Positions 31,280 to 39,345 of a stretch of 39,345 nt of DNA are shown here, piece after piece. The stretch is from CAYJFG01 sp051881695 (GTDB lineage: Bacteria; Bacillota; Clostridia; Oscillospirales; Acutalibacteraceae): positions 1 through 39,345 of the forward strand of contig JBJEQJ010000021.1 of the NCBI GenBank assembly GCA_051881695.1, in the 5' to 3' direction. The notes under the pieces were generated by a model. It ran no database searches. It saw only the letters and a list, made by a program, of their open reading frames with translations, and was not told the DNA's origin. Position 1 is the stretch's first letter. Every line of letters begins with the position of its first letter. The translations under genes and the position numbers were made by a program.

Positions 31280-31511
31280 CGATATAAACAGCGTTGATGG
31301 GAAGAACAGTCTGAAAGGCACAAAAAGAGAGAAAACCCCGGGCTGAAAGGTTTTCGTGCCGGTGGGCTGAGGCCGCCCCGGAGCTACCGCAGTGATGAAT
31401 TGCGGCGTATTTCGGCGATAACGATTTCAAGCGGCATGCCTTTCGGTGTGCAATTTGGGTGGTACCACAGGAGATTTCGCTCTTGCCCCAATCCGGGGCG
31501 AGAGCTTTTTG
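31280..31511 (+). promoter_or_regulatory. T-box riboswitch controlling alaS
   Basis: The leader runs from a GATGGGAAGAACAGT opening (about 31295) through AGAGAG and GGGCTGAAAGG (Stem I apical region) to the T-box core TGGGTGGTACCAC (31456-31468), and ends in a terminator. The TGGT of the core would pair with the ACCA end of a tRNA with discriminator A, as tRNA-Ala has. GCC alanine codons at 31372-31377 are a plausible specifier, but I could not fold Stem I to prove it. Uncharged tRNA-Ala would stabilise the antiterminator and switch on alaS. With the ppdK terminator and the promoter, it fills the gene-free stretch 31046-31571. Confidence 0.88.
31479..31510 (+). terminator. T-box terminator hairpin
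   Basis: GCTCTTGCCCC (31479-31489) pairs with GGGGCGAGAGC (31495-31505), 10 of 11 Watson-Crick plus a T.G pair, with a 5-base loop and TTTTT (31506-31510). It lies 61 bases before the alaS start and is the off-state of the T-box. Confidence 0.88.
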
Positions 31512-31571
31512 TTTGCACCGAAAATACTCCTACAAACTTTAAAATAAAAATTCTAAGGACAGGTGATTTTA

Positions 31572-34208
31572 ATGCAATGGACAGGCTTAAACGAGCTGAG
31601 AGAAAAGTATTTATCTTTTTTTGAAAGCAAGGGACATCTGCGCTTGCCGAGCTTTTCGCTGGTGCCAAACGGCGACAAAAGCTTGCTGCTTATAAATTCG
31701 GGTATGGCGCCGATGAAAAAATATTTTACGGGCGAGGTTACACCGCCGAGAAAGCGTGTAACGACCTGCCAGAAATGTATAAGAACGCCGGATATTGAGC
31801 GTGTGGGTATTACAGCACGTCACGGCACATATTTTGAGATGCTCGGTAATTTCTCATTCGGAGATTACTTTAAGCACGAGGCTACGGCATGGGCGTGGGA
31901 GTTCTTTACAAAGGTGCTTGAAATGCCGGAGGAAAAGCTTTATGTTTCAATTTACGAAAATGACGACGAGGCTTATAAAATCTGGACAGAAGAGGTAGGC
32001 GTTGACCCCTCCCATATGGTTCGACTCGGCAAGGAGGATAACTTCTGGGAGCACGGCACAGGCCCGTGCGGACCATGCTCAGAGATTTACTTTGACAGAG
32101 GCGAGGAAAAGGGCTGCGGCAAGCCCGGCTGTGCAGTAGGCTGTGAGTGTGACAGATTTGTAGAGGTGTGGAACCTGGTGTTCACACAGTTTGACAGCGA
32201 CGGCAAGGGTAACTATACGCCGCTTGAGCACCCGAATATCGACACAGGTATGGGACTTGAGCGTTTAGCCTGTGTTATGCAGGGCGTAGATAACCTGTTT
32301 TTGGTAGATACGGTGCAAAGAATACTTGACCACGTTCAGAGGGTTACGGGGGTAAAATACGGAGAGGACGAGAAGTCCGATATTTCTCTGCGTGTTATTA
32401 CAGACCATATTCGCAGTACAACCTTTATGATAGGCGACGGTGTAATGCCGTCTAACGAGGGCAGAGGCTATGTTTTAAGAAGACTTCTGCGCCGTGCGGC
32501 ACGCCACGGCAGACTGCTGGGCGTAAAGGACAGACCGTTTTTGTATGAGATTTGCCAAACTGTAATTGAAGAAAACGCAAACGCTTACCCTGAGCTTGTT
32601 GAGAAGAAAGAGTTTATAACCAAGCTCATAAAGGTGGAGGAAGAAAACTTTGCAAGAACAATCGACCAGGGCTTTGCTTTGCTGCACGAGATTATTAATA
32701 ATGAAGAATTAAGCGAGCTTTCCGGCGAGGACGCCTTTAAGCTTAACGATACCTACGGCTTCCCGATTGACCTTACTAAGGAGATACTTGCCGAAAAGGG
32801 TATGACGGTAGACGAGGAACGCTTTAAGGAGCTGCTGCTGGAGCAGAAAAAGCGTGCAAAGGCGGCAAGAAAAAATGCCGGGGCAGACGCTTGGATCAGC
32901 GAAAGCACAGATATTTCAGATATTCCGGCTACGCAGTTTACGGGATATACAAATTATACAGAGGAAGCAAAGCTTTTGGCTGTTATTAAGCAGGGCAAAA
33001 GAGAAACCTCCGCTTACAAGGGTGAGGAGGCTGTGCTTATCTTTGATAAGACTCCGTTTTATGCAGAAAGCGGCGGACAGATAGGCGACAGCGGCTGTGC
33101 CGACAGCGGAAATGCTAAAGCTGAAATCAATACAACCAGCAAAAACCACACAGGCGTGTTTATGCACAGCGCAGTAATTACCGACGGTATGCTTTCTGTC
33201 GGAGATACCGTAAAGCTTGAAATAGATAGCCAAAAACGAGAAGATATAATGCGCAACCATACGGCGGCACACCTTTTGCAGGCGGCATTAAGACAGGTTT
33301 TAGGCACGCACGTTGAGCAGGCAGGACAGCTTGTAACAGATGAAAAGCTCCGCTTTGACTTTACTCATTTTTCGGCTTTGACAGCGCAGGAGCTTGTTGA
33401 TGTTGAGGAGCTTATCAACAAAAAGATATTTGAAGCAATAGATGTTGCAGTAAAGGAAATGCCGATTGAGGAAGCTAAAAAGATGGGCGCTATGGCATTG
33501 TTCGGTGAAAAATACGGCGATGTTGTTCGTGTGGTAAAGGCAGGAGATTTCTCAACGGAGCTTTGCGGCGGTACTCACGTTGACAATACTTCTAAAATCG
33601 GTATGATAAAGATTATGTCGGAGCAGTCGGTCGCTTCCGGCGTGAGAAGAATAGAGGCATACACCGGCAGAGGCGTTATGGGCGTTATTAACAACTGCTT
33701 GCAGGTTATCGGCACAGGTGCACAGCTTCTTAAAATAAATAACTCAAAGCTGTTTGTTGAGGGCTGCACGCAGATTGCACAGGAGCTTAAGAATAAGGAT
33801 AAGGAAATTGAAGAGCTTAACGCAAAGATTGCAGATATGACGGTAGGTCCACTGTTTAAAGCCTCTAAGATTGAAAAGGGCGTCAGAATAATCTCGTCGG
33901 CGTTTACGGATATTCCTGCCGATATGCTAAGACAAATGTGTGACAAGGTGCTTGCTATGGCGCCTAAGGCCGTTGTAACAATTGCCTCAATACAAAGCGG
34001 CAAGGTAACCTTTGCCTGTGCCTGCGGCGGTGAAGCACAGCAAAAGGGCGCACACGCAGGAAAAATTGTAAAAGAGGTTGCAGCTATTGCAGGCGGCAAA
34101 GGCGGCGGCAAGGCAGATATGGCTATGGCAGGTGCTAAGGACGTTACTAAGGTTGACGAGGCAATAATCGCTGCAAGAGAGATTGTTCTTAATATGGTGC
34201 ATGAGTAA
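31572..34208 (+). CDS. alaS: Alanyl-tRNA synthetase
   Basis: A full-length 878-residue class II synthetase. Motif regions include LINSGMAPMKKYFTGE and CQKCIRTPDIERVG near the N-terminus, and NTDTGMGLER-like (HPNIDTGMGLERLACV) motif 3. The editing domain has HTAAHLL and CGGTHV with the zinc-binding His and Cys, and a C-Ala-like glycine-rich region (AIAGGKGGGKADMAMAG) ends the protein. ATG 31572 is chosen, with AGGACAGGTG upstream; a GTG three codons earlier lies in that site. A Cys-rich insert (GCGKPGCAVGCECD, about 178-191) matches many clostridial AlaS. It is controlled by the T-box. Confidence 0.97.
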   Translation: MQWTGLNELREKYLSFFESKGHLRLPSFSLVPNGDKSLLLINSGMAPMKKYFTGEVTPPRKRVTTCQKCIRTPDIERVGITARHGTYFEMLGNFSFGDYFKHEATAWAWEFFTKVLEMPEEKLYVSIYENDDEAYKIWTEEVGVDPSHMVRLGKEDNFWEHGTGPCGPCSEIYFDRGEEKGCGKPGCAVGCECDRFVEVWNLVFTQFDSDGKGNYTPLEHPNIDTGMGLERLACVMQGVDNLFLVDTVQRILDHVQRVTGVKYGEDEKSDISLRVITDHIRSTTFMIGDGVMPSNEGRGYVLRRLLRRAARHGRLLGVKDRPFLYEICQTVIEENANAYPELVEKKEFITKLIKVEEENFARTIDQGFALLHEIINNEELSELSGEDAFKLNDTYGFPIDLTKEILAEKGMTVDEERFKELLLEQKKRAKAARKNAGADAWISESTDISDIPATQFTGYTNYTEEAKLLAVIKQGKRETSAYKGEEAVLIFDKTPFYAESGGQIGDSGCADSGNAKAEINTTSKNHTGVFMHSAVITDGMLSVGDTVKLEIDSQKREDIMRNHTAAHLLQAALRQVLGTHVEQAGQLVTDEKLRFDFTHFSALTAQELVDVEELINKKIFEAIDVAVKEMPIEEAKKMGAMALFGEKYGDVVRVVKAGDFSTELCGGTHVDNTSKIGMIKIMSEQSVASGVRRIEAYTGRGVMGVINNCLQVIGTGAQLLKINNSKLFVEGCTQIAQELKNKDKEIEELNAKIADMTVGPLFKASKIEKGVRIISSAFTDIPADMLRQMCDKVLAMAPKAVVTIASIQSGKVTFACACGGEAQQKGAHAGKIVKEVAAIAGGKGGGKADMAMAGAKDVTKVDEAIIAAREIVLNMVHE

Positions 34209-34267
34209 GCCTTGCACCGAAAGCTACGAAAAAATTTACGAAATTTAAGAAATAATCGAAAAAGGAC

Positions 34268-34299
34268 TTGCAATTTAAAAAATAATTTGTTATTATAAT
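34268..34299 (+). promoter_or_regulatory. Probable promoter of rpmB
   Basis: A perfect TATAAT (34294-34299) with TTGCAA at 34268-34273; the 20-base spacer is long, so the -35 is uncertain. Confidence 0.45.
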
Positions 34300-34340
34300 C
34301 AATGTTGTATCTATAAAAAGGACTAAGGAGGTGCAGACAC

Positions 34341-34529
34341 ATGGCAAAATGTGATATTTGTGGCAAGGATGTTGCTTTCGGTATCAGAGTATCTCACTCA
34401 CACAGACGTTCAAACAGAACTTGGAAGCCCAACGTTCAAAGGGTAAGAGCTATTGTAGACGGCTCACCGAAGCGTATTCACGCTTGCACTCGCTGCCTGC
34501 GTTCCGGTAAGGTAACAAGAGCAGTCTGA
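34341..34529 (+). CDS. rpmB: 50S ribosomal protein L28
   Basis: A 62-residue zinc-binding form of L28: CDIC (4-7) and CTRC (49-52) flank SHRRSNRTWKPNVQRVR, the rRNA-contacting signature. AAGGAGGTG precedes the ATG by eight bases. It is a single-gene unit with its own promoter and terminator. Confidence 0.97.
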   Translation: MAKCDICGKDVAFGIRVSHSHRRSNRTWKPNVQRVRAIVDGSPKRIHACTRCLRSGKVTRAV

Positions 34530-34549
34530 TTAATAATTATTTGACACTT

Positions 34550-34571
34550 AGGAGCCGAAAGGCTCCTTTTT
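34550..34571 (+). terminator. Terminator of rpmB
   Basis: AGGAGCC (34550-34556), tetraloop GAAA, GGCTCCT (34561-34567), then TTTTTGTTTTTTT. A strong intrinsic terminator. Confidence 0.93.
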
Positions 34572-34711
34572 GTTTTTTTGGAAAAACACTTTATGCAATT
34601 ATGCCGATTTACTTGTCTTTTTACGCAGTTTGGGTTATAATATAAAATAATTGTATTATGGATATTTTTACATATTTTTGAATTAGTACACCGAAAGGAA
34701 TGGTTGCAGAT

Positions 34712-35404
34712 ATGCTGTTTCAGCTTATGAGAGGCACCTTGACGGTTCAGGGAGTTATAGTACAGGTTCTGGCTTGTTTTATTATTATATTTTTAACAAT
34801 GCCGTTTCACGAGTGGGCGCACGGCTTTGTAGCGTATAAGCTTGGGGACAATACTGCAAAGTACAGCGGCAGACTTAAATTTAATCCGCTTGCACATATA
34901 GACCCTATGGGCGCGCTGATGATTTTGCTTTGCGGCTTCGGCTGGGCAAGACCGGTGCCGGTAAATCCGTATAATTTCAAAAATCCGAAGGCAGGTATGG
35001 CTGTTACTGCGCTTGCAGGCCCTGTTGCAAATCTCTTAGCGGCTACTGTGGGAGCGCTGCTTATGTATCTTTCACTATTTATCGGAATAAAATCAGGTGT
35101 TGATACCGCCTCCGAGCTGTTCGGCTATCTTATGATTTTTTTCAATTACTTTATTTCAATAAACATAACGCTTGCCGTATTTAACTTAATTCCGATACCG
35201 CCGCTCGACGGCTCAAAAATCCTTTTTGCCTTTTTGCCCAACAGAATGGTATCTAAGGCTTATTCTTTTGAAAGATATTTCAGCTTTGCTTTAATGGCTC
35301 TTGTCCTTTTAGGTGCATTCAGCGGAATAATCAGCACTGTTTCCGGCTTTGTTTACGACGGAATTATGTATGTAGCCGCATTGCCGTTTAAGGCGTTTTT
35401 GTAA
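34712..35404 (+). CDS. M50-family site-2-type membrane metalloprotease
   Basis: 230 residues from ATG 34712; the ATG at 34700 touches its AAAGGA site, so the internal ATG is preferred although its spacing (12) is long. The zinc motif HEWAH (33-37) lies in the first membrane segment and the third ligand Asp in NLIPIPPLDGSKI. Six or so hydrophobic segments are seen. NPLAHIDPMGALM and GWARPVPVNPYNFKNPKAG are typical of the stand-alone rhomboid-like M50B proteins of Firmicutes that precede scpA. The substrates are unknown. scpA starts 33 bases later, so they are likely cotranscribed. Confidence 0.9.
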   Translation: MLFQLMRGTLTVQGVIVQVLACFIIIFLTMPFHEWAHGFVAYKLGDNTAKYSGRLKFNPLAHIDPMGALMILLCGFGWARPVPVNPYNFKNPKAGMAVTALAGPVANLLAATVGALLMYLSLFIGIKSGVDTASELFGYLMIFFNYFISINITLAVFNLIPIPPLDGSKILFAFLPNRMVSKAYSFERYFSFALMALVLLGAFSGIISTVSGFVYDGIMYVAALPFKAFL

Positions 35405-35437
35405 AAATTAATACTTTTTATTTGGGGGAATATACCC

Positions 35438-36145
35438 TTGACGCAGAATACCGTTTTTGAATATAAGCTTGAGGCGTTTGAAGGTCCTCTTGACCTGCTT
35501 TTAACGCTTATAGCTAAGAATAAACTAAATATATACGACATACAAATCTCTGTTTTGTTGGAGCAGTATATTGAGCAGATTACTGCAATGCAGGAGCAAA
35601 ACCTCGACATCGCAAGCGAATTTATAGAGATGGTTTCAAGGCTTGTGTACATTAAGTCTGCAATGCTTCTTCCTAAGCATGAGGAGGCAGAGGAGCTGAA
35701 AAAGGAGCTTACCGGGCAGCTGCTTGAATATAAGCAGTGCAAGGAGGTTGCAAAGCTGCTTAGCACAGTTGTAACATATGACCTTTACTGTACGGCCCCT
35801 GCCGAGATAGAATACGATATGACATATACAAGACTGCACAAAACACAGGACATAGCAAACGCCTATGTGTCTGCCGCAGGCAGAGGAAAAAAGAAGCCGG
35901 CACCCACAGATGACGACTTCAAGGGAATTGTAGCAAGAAAAATTGTATCGGTTAATTCCAGAATAATATATGTAATGAGAAAGCTTTACAAGGGTGCGTC
36001 AGTAAAATATAAGTCGCTGTTTAAGCAGGGCAGTGAAAAGAGTGAGCTTGTTGCCACCTTTCTTGCCGTTTTGGAGCTGGTGAAGGGCAAGCGTGTACGT
36101 GTTGAGGGTGACGGCGATAACGCAGATGTGCGTATGATAAAATAA
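35438..36145 (+). CDS. scpA: Segregation and condensation protein A
   Basis: A 235-residue kleisin subunit of the SMC-ScpAB condensin that compacts and separates chromosomes. The N-terminal FEYKLEAFEGPLDLLLTLI and EFIEMVSRLVYIKSAMLLP (SMC-neck binding) are diagnostic, and the C-terminal winged-helix FLAVLELVKGKRV binds the SMC head. The TTG start is supported by GGGGGA about eight bases upstream. scpB follows after 22 bases. Confidence 0.95.
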   Translation: MTQNTVFEYKLEAFEGPLDLLLTLIAKNKLNIYDIQISVLLEQYIEQITAMQEQNLDIASEFIEMVSRLVYIKSAMLLPKHEEAEELKKELTGQLLEYKQCKEVAKLLSTVVTYDLYCTAPAEIEYDMTYTRLHKTQDIANAYVSAAGRGKKKPAPTDDDFKGIVARKIVSVNSRIIYVMRKLYKGASVKYKSLFKQGSEKSELVATFLAVLELVKGKRVRVEGDGDNADVRMIK

Positions 36146-36167
36146 CAATTTGAAAGGAATATTCCTT

Positions 36168-36740
36168 ATGACAGACAGCGAGATAAAAGCAGGAATAGAG
36201 GCAATTCTGTTTGCAAGCGGCGCACCGGTGCCGTTAAGCCGGCTTGCTTCAGCCTTAGAAATAAATGAGAAAAAGGCGCTGGAGTCGGCGCAGCAGCTGA
36301 TGGAGGACTATAAAAGCGAACAGCGTGGTATTCAGGTTATCCGCTTGGAGCAGAGCTTTCAGATGTGCAACAAAAAGCAATACGGCGAATATATACGCAG
36401 GGCTATGGACCTGCGTCGTAACACTCCGCTTTCTCAGGCGGCGCTTGAGGTGCTTGCGGTAATAGCCTACAATCAGCCTGTTACAAAGGCGTTTGTTGAG
36501 CAGGTAAGAGGTGTTGATTGCTCCGGCGTAATCGGAAGTCTGACAACAAAGGGACTTGTTGAGGAAAAGGGCAGGCTGGAGCTTCCCGGCAGACCGCTTT
36601 TGTATGGAACTACGGAAAATTTCTTAAGGTGCTTTCAGATAGAAAGTCTGGACGAGTTGCCGCCAATCCCCGAAAAGCAGGAGGATAAAGCGGAGGAAAC
36701 GGAAGCACCCGAGGAAAGTGACGACGGCGAAAAAGAATAA
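36168..36740 (+). CDS. scpB: Segregation and condensation protein B
   Basis: A 190-residue partner of ScpA with two winged helices: IKAGIEAILFASGAPVPLSRL opens the first, LSQAALEVLAVIAYNQPVTK and VRGVDCSGVIGSLTTKGLVEEKGR the second, and RPLLYGTTENFLRCF ends the fold. The C-terminal 30 residues are acidic and disordered. ATG 36168 is chosen over 36150 because AAAGGAA lies between them. Confidence 0.95.
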   Translation: MTDSEIKAGIEAILFASGAPVPLSRLASALEINEKKALESAQQLMEDYKSEQRGIQVIRLEQSFQMCNKKQYGEYIRRAMDLRRNTPLSQAALEVLAVIAYNQPVTKAFVEQVRGVDCSGVIGSLTTKGLVEEKGRLELPGRPLLYGTTENFLRCFQIESLDELPPIPEKQEDKAEETEAPEESDDGEKE

Positions 36741-36781
36741 AGCCTTATTTACATATGAATTAATAAATGGGAGGGCTTGCG

Positions 36782-37429
36782 GTGACAGCGGCAGTAATAG
36801 TAATATCCGTACTGTTATTTATATTTTTTTTACTGCTTCTGCCTGTTACCGTTCAGGCGGAATATACAGACAGGCTGTATGTGCATATTAAATATCTGTT
36901 TGTAAAAATACGTCTTTTTCCTCAAAAAGAGAAGAAGAAAATAAAGAAAAAAAATAAAGACGAAAGCAAAGAAAAGAAAGAAGAAAAAGAGGAAGAGAAA
37001 AAGGGAAAAAGCTCTGCGCAGCAGATTAAAGAGGTTTTAGATAAAACAGGCTTAGGCGGCTTTATCGAAATATTAAAAAGTCTTGCAAAAATTGCAAAGG
37101 ATACAGCATTCGGTGTGCTGGAGCATACGGTAATTCAGCGCTTTGAGGTGAATATAAAAGCGGCGGGAGAGGACGCCGCCGACTGTGCGGTGAATTACGG
37201 CTATGTGTGCGCCGCAGTATATCCGGCTTGCTCGCTGATAATTGCCCCTGTTAAGGACTGCAAAAATATTAATATAGAGATTACTCCTGATTTTAACAGC
37301 AGGCAAAGCAGTGTGAAATGCTGTGTTACGGCGTATATTTCCCTTTTTTGGCTGTTATGCGGTGTTATTAATGCGGCTTTTAAGCTTTTAAAGCAGTTAA
37401 TAAATGCAAAAAAACAGGGAATACTATGA
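36782..37429 (+). CDS. DUF2953 protein (YtfI-like)
   Basis: 215 residues from a GTG at 36782, with GGGAGGG six bases upstream. One N-terminal membrane helix (about 1-24), a short soluble stretch, then a strongly charged Lys/Glu linker at about 46-76. A domain beginning IKEVLDKTGLGGFIEILKSL follows, and a hydrophobic C-terminus. Position between scpB and ytfJ matches the DUF2953 (YtfI) genes of spore-formers, where it is the neighbour of the YtfJ/GerW protein. Its function is not established. Confidence 0.8.
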   Translation: MTAAVIVISVLLFIFFLLLLPVTVQAEYTDRLYVHIKYLFVKIRLFPQKEKKKIKKKNKDESKEKKEEKEEEKKGKSSAQQIKEVLDKTGLGGFIEILKSLAKIAKDTAFGVLEHTVIQRFEVNIKAAGEDAADCAVNYGYVCAAVYPACSLIIAPVKDCKNINIEITPDFNSRQSSVKCCVTAYISLFWLLCGVINAAFKLLKQLINAKKQGIL

Positions 37430-37483
37430 TTTATCCTGTTATATATAAAAATAATAATTTAAAAATAAAAAGGCGGTGCTTTT

Positions 37484-37936
37484 ATGAGCGAACAACAACA
37501 TCCCATTGAAGGTATAATGAATGTGACAATGCAGAAGATTAAAGAAATGGTTGATGTAAACACTATTGTCGGCGACGCTATTACAACTCCCGACGGTACT
37601 GTTATTATCCCCGTTTCAAAGGTGAGCTATGGCTTTGCCTCCGGCGGCTCTGATATTCCGTCAAAGAACGCTATGACAAAGCAGGTTTTCGGCGGCGGAA
37701 GCGGCGCGGGAATAACAATAAGCCCAATAGCCTTTATTGTGGTTTCCAACGGTAAGGCACAGCTGTTGAATATTGAAAGCTACAGCGGCACAGCAGACAG
37801 AGTAGTGGGACTTGTACCGGAGATTATCGACAAAATTTCATCGCTTGTAAAGTCTGACAAGGGAAAGAAAAATAAAGAAAAGGACAAAGAAGAGCTGACG
37901 GAGCTCGACCTTGATATTGACGATATAAAGTCATAA
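37484..37936 (+). CDS. ytfJ: Spore protein YtfJ (GerW family)
   Basis: A 150-residue protein. HPIEGIMNVTMQKIKEMVDVNTIVG opens the family, DGTVIIPVSKVSYGFASGG and FGGGSGAGITISPIAFIVV form the conserved beta core, and the tail is highly charged. In Bacillus, GerW is needed for germination and for activating the cortex-lytic enzyme SleB. Its presence supports a sporulating host. AAGGCGGTG precedes the ATG. Confidence 0.92.
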   Translation: MSEQQHPIEGIMNVTMQKIKEMVDVNTIVGDAITTPDGTVIIPVSKVSYGFASGGSDIPSKNAMTKQVFGGGSGAGITISPIAFIVVSNGKAQLLNIESYSGTADRVVGLVPEIIDKISSLVKSDKGKKNKEKDKEELTELDLDIDDIKS

Positions 37937-38023
37937 TTAACTTAATAGCACGCATATTTATTGTTGTTATCATATTTTCTTAGTTTCTCTTAAAAATGGT
38001 GAAAGGGGAAAAAGGCGGCAAGA

Positions 38024-39169
38024 ATGAAAACAGCAATAATATGTGCGTCTGCATTTTTTCTTTCTGTATTTTTCGGCAGTATAACAGCCTGCGCTCAAAA
38101 GCCGGAGCCAAAGCTTTCGGCAAGTGCGGCGGCGCTGTACTGTGTTGACAGCGGAGAATTTTTATACTCTGAAAATGCAGATGAAAGGCTGCCGATGGCA
38201 AGCACTACAAAAATAATGACAACCCTATTGACGGTGGAGTCAGCAGCGGCGGAAAATAAGCTTGTAACAGTTACAAAGGATATGTATGCTGAAGGCTCGT
38301 CAATGTATTTGCAGGCAGGCGACAGGCTGCGCCTGTCTGACCTGGCGGCAGGAATGATGATGGCTTCCGGAAATGATGCAGCAAATGCGGCGGCGCTTAC
38401 AATAGGAGGCAGCATTGAGGGTTTTGCAAAGCTTATGAACGAAAAGGCAAGGCAGATAGGAATGAAGAATTCCTCCTTTGTAACTCCTTCGGGACTGGAT
38501 GACGAAAACCATTATTCAACTGCTCACGATATGGCTTTGCTTATGGACTGTGCTATGCAAAACGATACCTTTGCTTATATTTCAGGGCAAAAAAGCATAA
38601 AGGTTACGTTTATTAATCCCGAGGACAAGGTAAGCACCTATCAAAATCATAACAGACTGCTTTCTCTTTACGAATACTGCACAGGCGGAAAGACAGGCTT
38701 TACAAAGTCTGCCGGCAGGTGTCTTGTTACAAGCGCAGAGAAGAACGGAGTGCGCCTTATAGCAGTTACGCTTAATGCTCCCGACGATTGGAACGACCAC
38801 ATTGAGCTTTACAGCTATGGGTTTGATGCCGTTACAAAAGCCTGCTTTGACGACGCGGCGTACCATATTAAGCTTCCTGTTGCAGGCGGAGAAAAGGATA
38901 ATGTAAACGTGGGTGCGTATACGGCGGCTGAAATTACAGTAAAAAAAGAGGATGCAGACAAAATAAAGCGACTTGTAGAGCTTCCGCAGTTTGCTTATGC
39001 GCCCATTGAAACGGGACAGGTGCTGGGCAGAGTGGTCTATACGCTGGACGGAAAAATAATTGCCTCTAACGACCTTATTGCAAATGAAGAGGTAAATCGC
39101 AAATACGAAAGTAAAAGCTTTTTTGAAAGGATTTCCGGATTTCTTGCGGAATTATTCAGCTTTGGATAA
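38024..39169 (+). CDS. dacF: D-alanyl-D-alanine carboxypeptidase, DacF type
   Basis: A 381-residue penicillin-binding protein that trims the terminal D-Ala of peptidoglycan stem peptides. A signal peptide covers about 1-24. The active-site set is STTK (Ser60, Lys63), SGN (115-117) and KTG (223-225), and a PBP5-type C-terminal domain follows from about 280. The end lacks a clear amphipathic membrane anchor beyond FFERISGFLAELFSF, which could serve as one. The context after ytfJ suggests the sporulation-associated DacF rather than a general DacA. Its stop is five bases before MITE-like copy 4. Confidence 0.93.
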   Translation: MKTAIICASAFFLSVFFGSITACAQKPEPKLSASAAALYCVDSGEFLYSENADERLPMASTTKIMTTLLTVESAAAENKLVTVTKDMYAEGSSMYLQAGDRLRLSDLAAGMMMASGNDAANAAALTIGGSIEGFAKLMNEKARQIGMKNSSFVTPSGLDDENHYSTAHDMALLMDCAMQNDTFAYISGQKSIKVTFINPEDKVSTYQNHNRLLSLYEYCTGGKTGFTKSAGRCLVTSAEKNGVRLIAVTLNAPDDWNDHIELYSYGFDAVTKACFDDAAYHIKLPVAGGEKDNVNVGAYTAAEITVKKEDADKIKRLVELPQFAYAPIETGQVLGRVVYTLDGKIIASNDLIANEEVNRKYESKSFFERISGFLAELFSFG

Positions 39170-39174
39170 CAGGC

Positions 39175-39345
39175 TTAAGGAACCACTGAATAAATCACGC
39201 CAAAAAGCTGTTTGCACATCTTGCTTGCATATTTTCCGCCGGTTTGCCCAAAAAATCCTCGTAATGCGTCAGCATTACTGCGGTTTATTTGTCCAACCTG
39301 ACGAAAAATCTGACGGCGCAATATGCACAAACGATTTAATCAGTG
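39175..39345 (+). mobile_element. MITE-like repeat, copy 4 (cut by the window edge)
   Basis: 171 bases are visible, from TTAAGGAACCACTGAATAAAT to ATTTAATCAGTG; only the last few bases of the right end are missing. The central hairpin GTAATGC/GCATTAC is intact. It begins five bases past the dacF stop, in the same orientation as copy 1 has to its upstream gene. Confidence 0.85.

Overview
The window looks like chromosome from an anaerobic, spore-forming member of the Clostridia, most likely an Oscillospiraceae/Ruminococcus-type gut bacterium. The pointers are moderately low GC, Shine-Dalgarno starts with frequent GTG and TTG codons, a T-box leader on alaS, pyruvate phosphate dikinase, a sporulation-type block (scpA-scpB-DUF2953-ytfJ-dacF), a type I dockerin on a secreted leucine-rich-repeat protein, and the C-rich hairpin repeats common in this family. 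No phage, plasmid, CRISPR array, rRNA or tRNA gene was seen.

Layout. 1-443: two and a half copies of a 167-bp hairpin-rich repeat. 444-2850 (minus): an orphan EctB-type diaminobutyrate aminotransferase followed by an ATP-grasp enzyme. 3282-4667: a transglutaminase-like lipoprotein whose transcript should begin in another copy of the hairpin repeat. 4685-8074: an unknown small protein (minus), then dCMP deaminase, a maltose-type acetyltransferase, a hypoxanthine-DNA glycosylase-family protein and a PflA-like radical SAM protein. 8288-10250 (minus): rmlA-rmlB for dTDP-4-keto-6-deoxyglucose. 10690-13234: a sulfur-assimilation operon (metY-cysK) with a palindromic operator and a possible Cys-Cys leader peptide. 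13439-14935 (minus): the dockerin/LRR protein. 15109-18903: nfo, pyrK, pyrD, a DUF421 membrane protein and ruvX. 18968-28059 (minus): an acidic-repeat surface protein, a foldase-like lipoprotein, a flavodoxin-fold reductase, and the conserved mfd-pth-prs-glmU block, where the GlmU-like protein has only the uridylyltransferase half. 28418-34529: ppdK, alaS, rpmB. 34712-39169: M50 protease, scpA, scpB, DUF2953, ytfJ and dacF.

The main structure the genes do not explain is a MITE-like element of about 178 bp with imperfect terminal inverted repeats and a central hairpin. It is present four times (8046, 10342, 13311, 39175). Its left end abuts or enters the 3' end of three different genes: it supplies the last nine codons and stop of the radical SAM gene, the last residue and stop of the dockerin gene, and lies five bases past dacF. 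One copy has lost its central hairpin by an exact deletion between short direct repeats. A second family of modular hairpin repeats (1-437, 3085-3160) keeps a constant frame but carries different palindromes in the same slot.

Nearly all genes are ordinary housekeeping genes. The best candidates for something undescribed are the two repeat families, the Cys-Cys leader ahead of metY, and the EctB/ATP-grasp pair. All functional statements come from reading motifs and gene order; no database search was run.
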